From an uncultured Muribaculaceae bacterium (GTDB taxonomy: Bacteria > Bacteroidota > Bacteroidia > Bacteroidales > Muribaculaceae), in assembly GCA_947174635.1 (NCBI GenBank), contig CAMWJS010000001.1, positions 1 through 64,000 of the forward strand: a DNA stretch of 64,000 bases, given 5' to 3'. The notes under the pieces were generated by a model, which was not told the origin of the DNA, did no database searches, and worked only from the letters and a program-made list of their open reading frames with translations. Every line of letters starts with the position of its first letter. Position 1 is the stretch's first letter. Of this stretch, positions 62,691 through 64,000 are shown one piece after another. Position numbers and translations under genes: made by a program.

Positions 62691-63308
62691 ATGGAAAATT
62701 TCAATATCTTTATACGCTCGATATTTGTCGACAACATGATATTCGCCTACTTCCTGGGCATGTGCTCGTTTCTGGCGGTATCTAAAAATGTGAAAACGGC
62801 GTTCGGCCTCGGGGTGGCGGTTACGTTCATGCTCGCCATCACCCTGCCTATCAATTATCTGCTCAACACCTACGTGCTCAAAGCCGGAGCGCTGGCATGG
62901 CTCGGGCCGGAATATGCCGGCGTCGATCTGAGTTTCCTCTCCCTGATTATGTTTATCGCGGTAATCGCATCGATGACGCAGCTCGTGGAGATGGTGGTGG
63001 AGAAATATAGCCCCGCGCTCTACGCGCAGTTAGGTATATTCCTGCCGCTCATCGCCGTCAACTGCGCCATACTCGGCGGCTCGCTCTTCATGCAGCAGCG
63101 CGATTTCCCCAATGTCGGCACTGCAATCTGTGCGGGCGGCGGCTGGGGCATCGGCTGGCTTCTCGCAATCTCGGCGGTGGCAGCCATCCGCGAACGTCTC
63201 GCTACTTACTCCAACATACCCCGTCCGTTGCGCGGAGTGGGCATCACTTTCATCATCACCGGCCTTATGGGCATTGCGTTCATGAGTTTCCTCGGTATTA
63301 AAATCTGA
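62691..63308 (+). CDS. nqrE: Na+-translocating NADH:quinone reductase subunit E
   Basis: 205 residues, six helices. Family blocks: FAYFLGMCSFLAVSKNVKTAFGLG with the core Cys, and VNCAILGGSLFMQQRDF with the second. Partner of NqrD around the membrane iron-sulfur centre. Confidence 0.96.
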   Translation: MENFNIFIRSIFVDNMIFAYFLGMCSFLAVSKNVKTAFGLGVAVTFMLAITLPINYLLNTYVLKAGALAWLGPEYAGVDLSFLSLIMFIAVIASMTQLVEMVVEKYSPALYAQLGIFLPLIAVNCAILGGSLFMQQRDFPNVGTAICAGGGWGIGWLLAISAVAAIRERLATYSNIPRPLRGVGITFIITGLMGIAFMSFLGIKI

Positions 63309-63317
63309 TAAGCGGTC

Positions 63318-64000
63318 ATGATATTACTCGAACAATCATCAATGATGCCGACGCTTATTGCCACTGTCGGTATCTTTCTGGGGATAACGCTCCTGCTCGT
63401 CGTCATCCTGCTTGTGGCTAAAAAATACCTTGTGAAGAGCGGTGATGTCAACATCAACATCAACGACACGGACAACGTCAGCGTGCCCGCCGGCAAATCG
63501 CTTCTGTCGACACTTGCCGACCAGAATATATTCCTGTCGTCGGCCTGCGGCGGCAAAGGCAGCTGCGGACAGTGCCGTGTGCGCGTGCCCGAGGGGGGCG
63601 GCCAGATACTGCCTACCGAAGCCGTGCACTTCTCGCGCAAGGAGATGAAGGATGACTGGCGTCTGGCCTGTCAGGTAAAGGTCAAGGAGGATATGAAGAT
63701 ACTTGTCCCTGCGTCGGCTCTCGATGTCAAGGAGTGGGAATGCGAGGTTATCTCCAACAAGAATGTCGCCACATTCATCAAAGAATTTATCGTGGCGCTT
63801 CCTCCCGGTGAACACATGAACTTCATCCCCGGCTCTTACGCGCAGATCAAGATTCCGGTCTACTCTATGGACTATGACAAGGATATCGACAAGAGCCTGA
63901 TAGGTGACGAATATCTGCCGGCGTGGGAGAAATTCGGCCTGTTCGGACTGAAATGCGTCAATACCGAGACAACAGTGCGCGCCTACTCGATGGCCAACTA
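63318..64000 (+). CDS. nqrF: Na+-translocating NADH:quinone reductase subunit F (cut by window end)
   Basis: The first 227 residues of a protein expected to be about 420 long. One N-terminal helix (about 12-34), then a [2Fe-2S] domain with Cys77, Cys83, Cys86 and Cys118, followed by the start of the FAD domain (RAYSMANY at the window end). It takes electrons from NADH into the pump. Start ATG at 63318, 9 nt after nqrE. Confidence 0.95.
   Translation, partial: MILLEQSSMMPTLIATVGIFLGITLLLVVILLVAKKYLVKSGDVNININDTDNVSVPAGKSLLSTLADQNIFLSSACGGKGSCGQCRVRVPEGGGQILPTEAVHFSRKEMKDDWRLACQVKVKEDMKILVPASALDVKEWECEVISNKNVATFIKEFIVALPPGEHMNFIPGSYAQIKIPVYSMDYDKDIDKSLIGDEYLPAWEKFGLFGLKCVNTETTVRAYSMAN

Noticed and set aside
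1..64000. CRISPR array, tRNA or rRNA genes
   Set aside because: No regularly spaced direct repeats and no cloverleaf or rRNA-like sequence were recognised by eye. A tRNAscan or Infernal run would settle this.

Overview
The window reads as a chromosomal segment of a gut Bacteroidales, most likely from the Muribaculaceae or a close relative. The grounds are SusC/SusD outer-membrane operons, many promoters of the Bacteroidetes form (TAnnTTTG with an upstream TTG about 19-21 nt away), an ftsX-DUF3098-uppP-truB-queA cluster, an Nqr sodium pump, cytochrome bd with a DUF4492 leader gene, and a BioG-BioC fusion. The genus is inferred, not proven. I see no rRNA, tRNA or CRISPR array.

Left part (1-16.8 kb): two paralogous four-gene operons diverge from a 0.66-kb intergenic region. 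Each encodes a SusC TonB-dependent transporter, a SusD lipoprotein, a small Calx-beta-like lipoprotein and a secreted subtilisin (S8) protease. Between them lies what looks like an invertible promoter. Two 21-bp recombination-like sites (8274-8294 and 8770-8790) face each other around 475 bp, and the one clear promoter in that segment sits at its left end firing left. As assembled, the left operon would be ON and the right one OFF; inversion would swap them. A third copy of the site, with the flank of the right operon's leader, lies at 29-49 and predicts a further leftward SusC gene beyond the window. This is the most interesting system here. It looks like a phase-variable choice between protease-coupled importers, probably for peptides. 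No recombinase is encoded in the window.

Middle part (16.9-44.6 kb): mostly housekeeping genes. They include an acyltransferase/sigma-54 regulator/lptE/secG operon, transketolase, an MFS sugar permease with an unusual hydrophilic insertion, YggS, the cytochrome bd oxidase, the ftsX-to-yigZ operon, an OmpA-like porin, a BASS transporter, a Crp/Fnr regulator, an acetyltransferase behind a structured leader, a SIMPL protein and a ROK glucokinase. Four copies of a MITE-like element (about 184 bp, one internally deleted to 59 bp) are scattered here; two abut the 5' ends of genes. A 1.6-kb gene-free stretch (20.8-22.4 kb) holds one MITE and a candidate structured RNA ending in a strong terminator.

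Right part (44.6-64 kb): an AT-richer two-gene ATPase/TOPRIM-like cassette (probable anti-phage defence) sits between glucokinase and biotin genes. Then come bioGC-bioD, aroE, a YeiH-type membrane protein, comEC, murA (with Asp in place of the catalytic Cys), an exbB-exbD-exbD-tonB operon that could energise the SusC transporters, and nqrABCDEF, the last gene cut by the window end.
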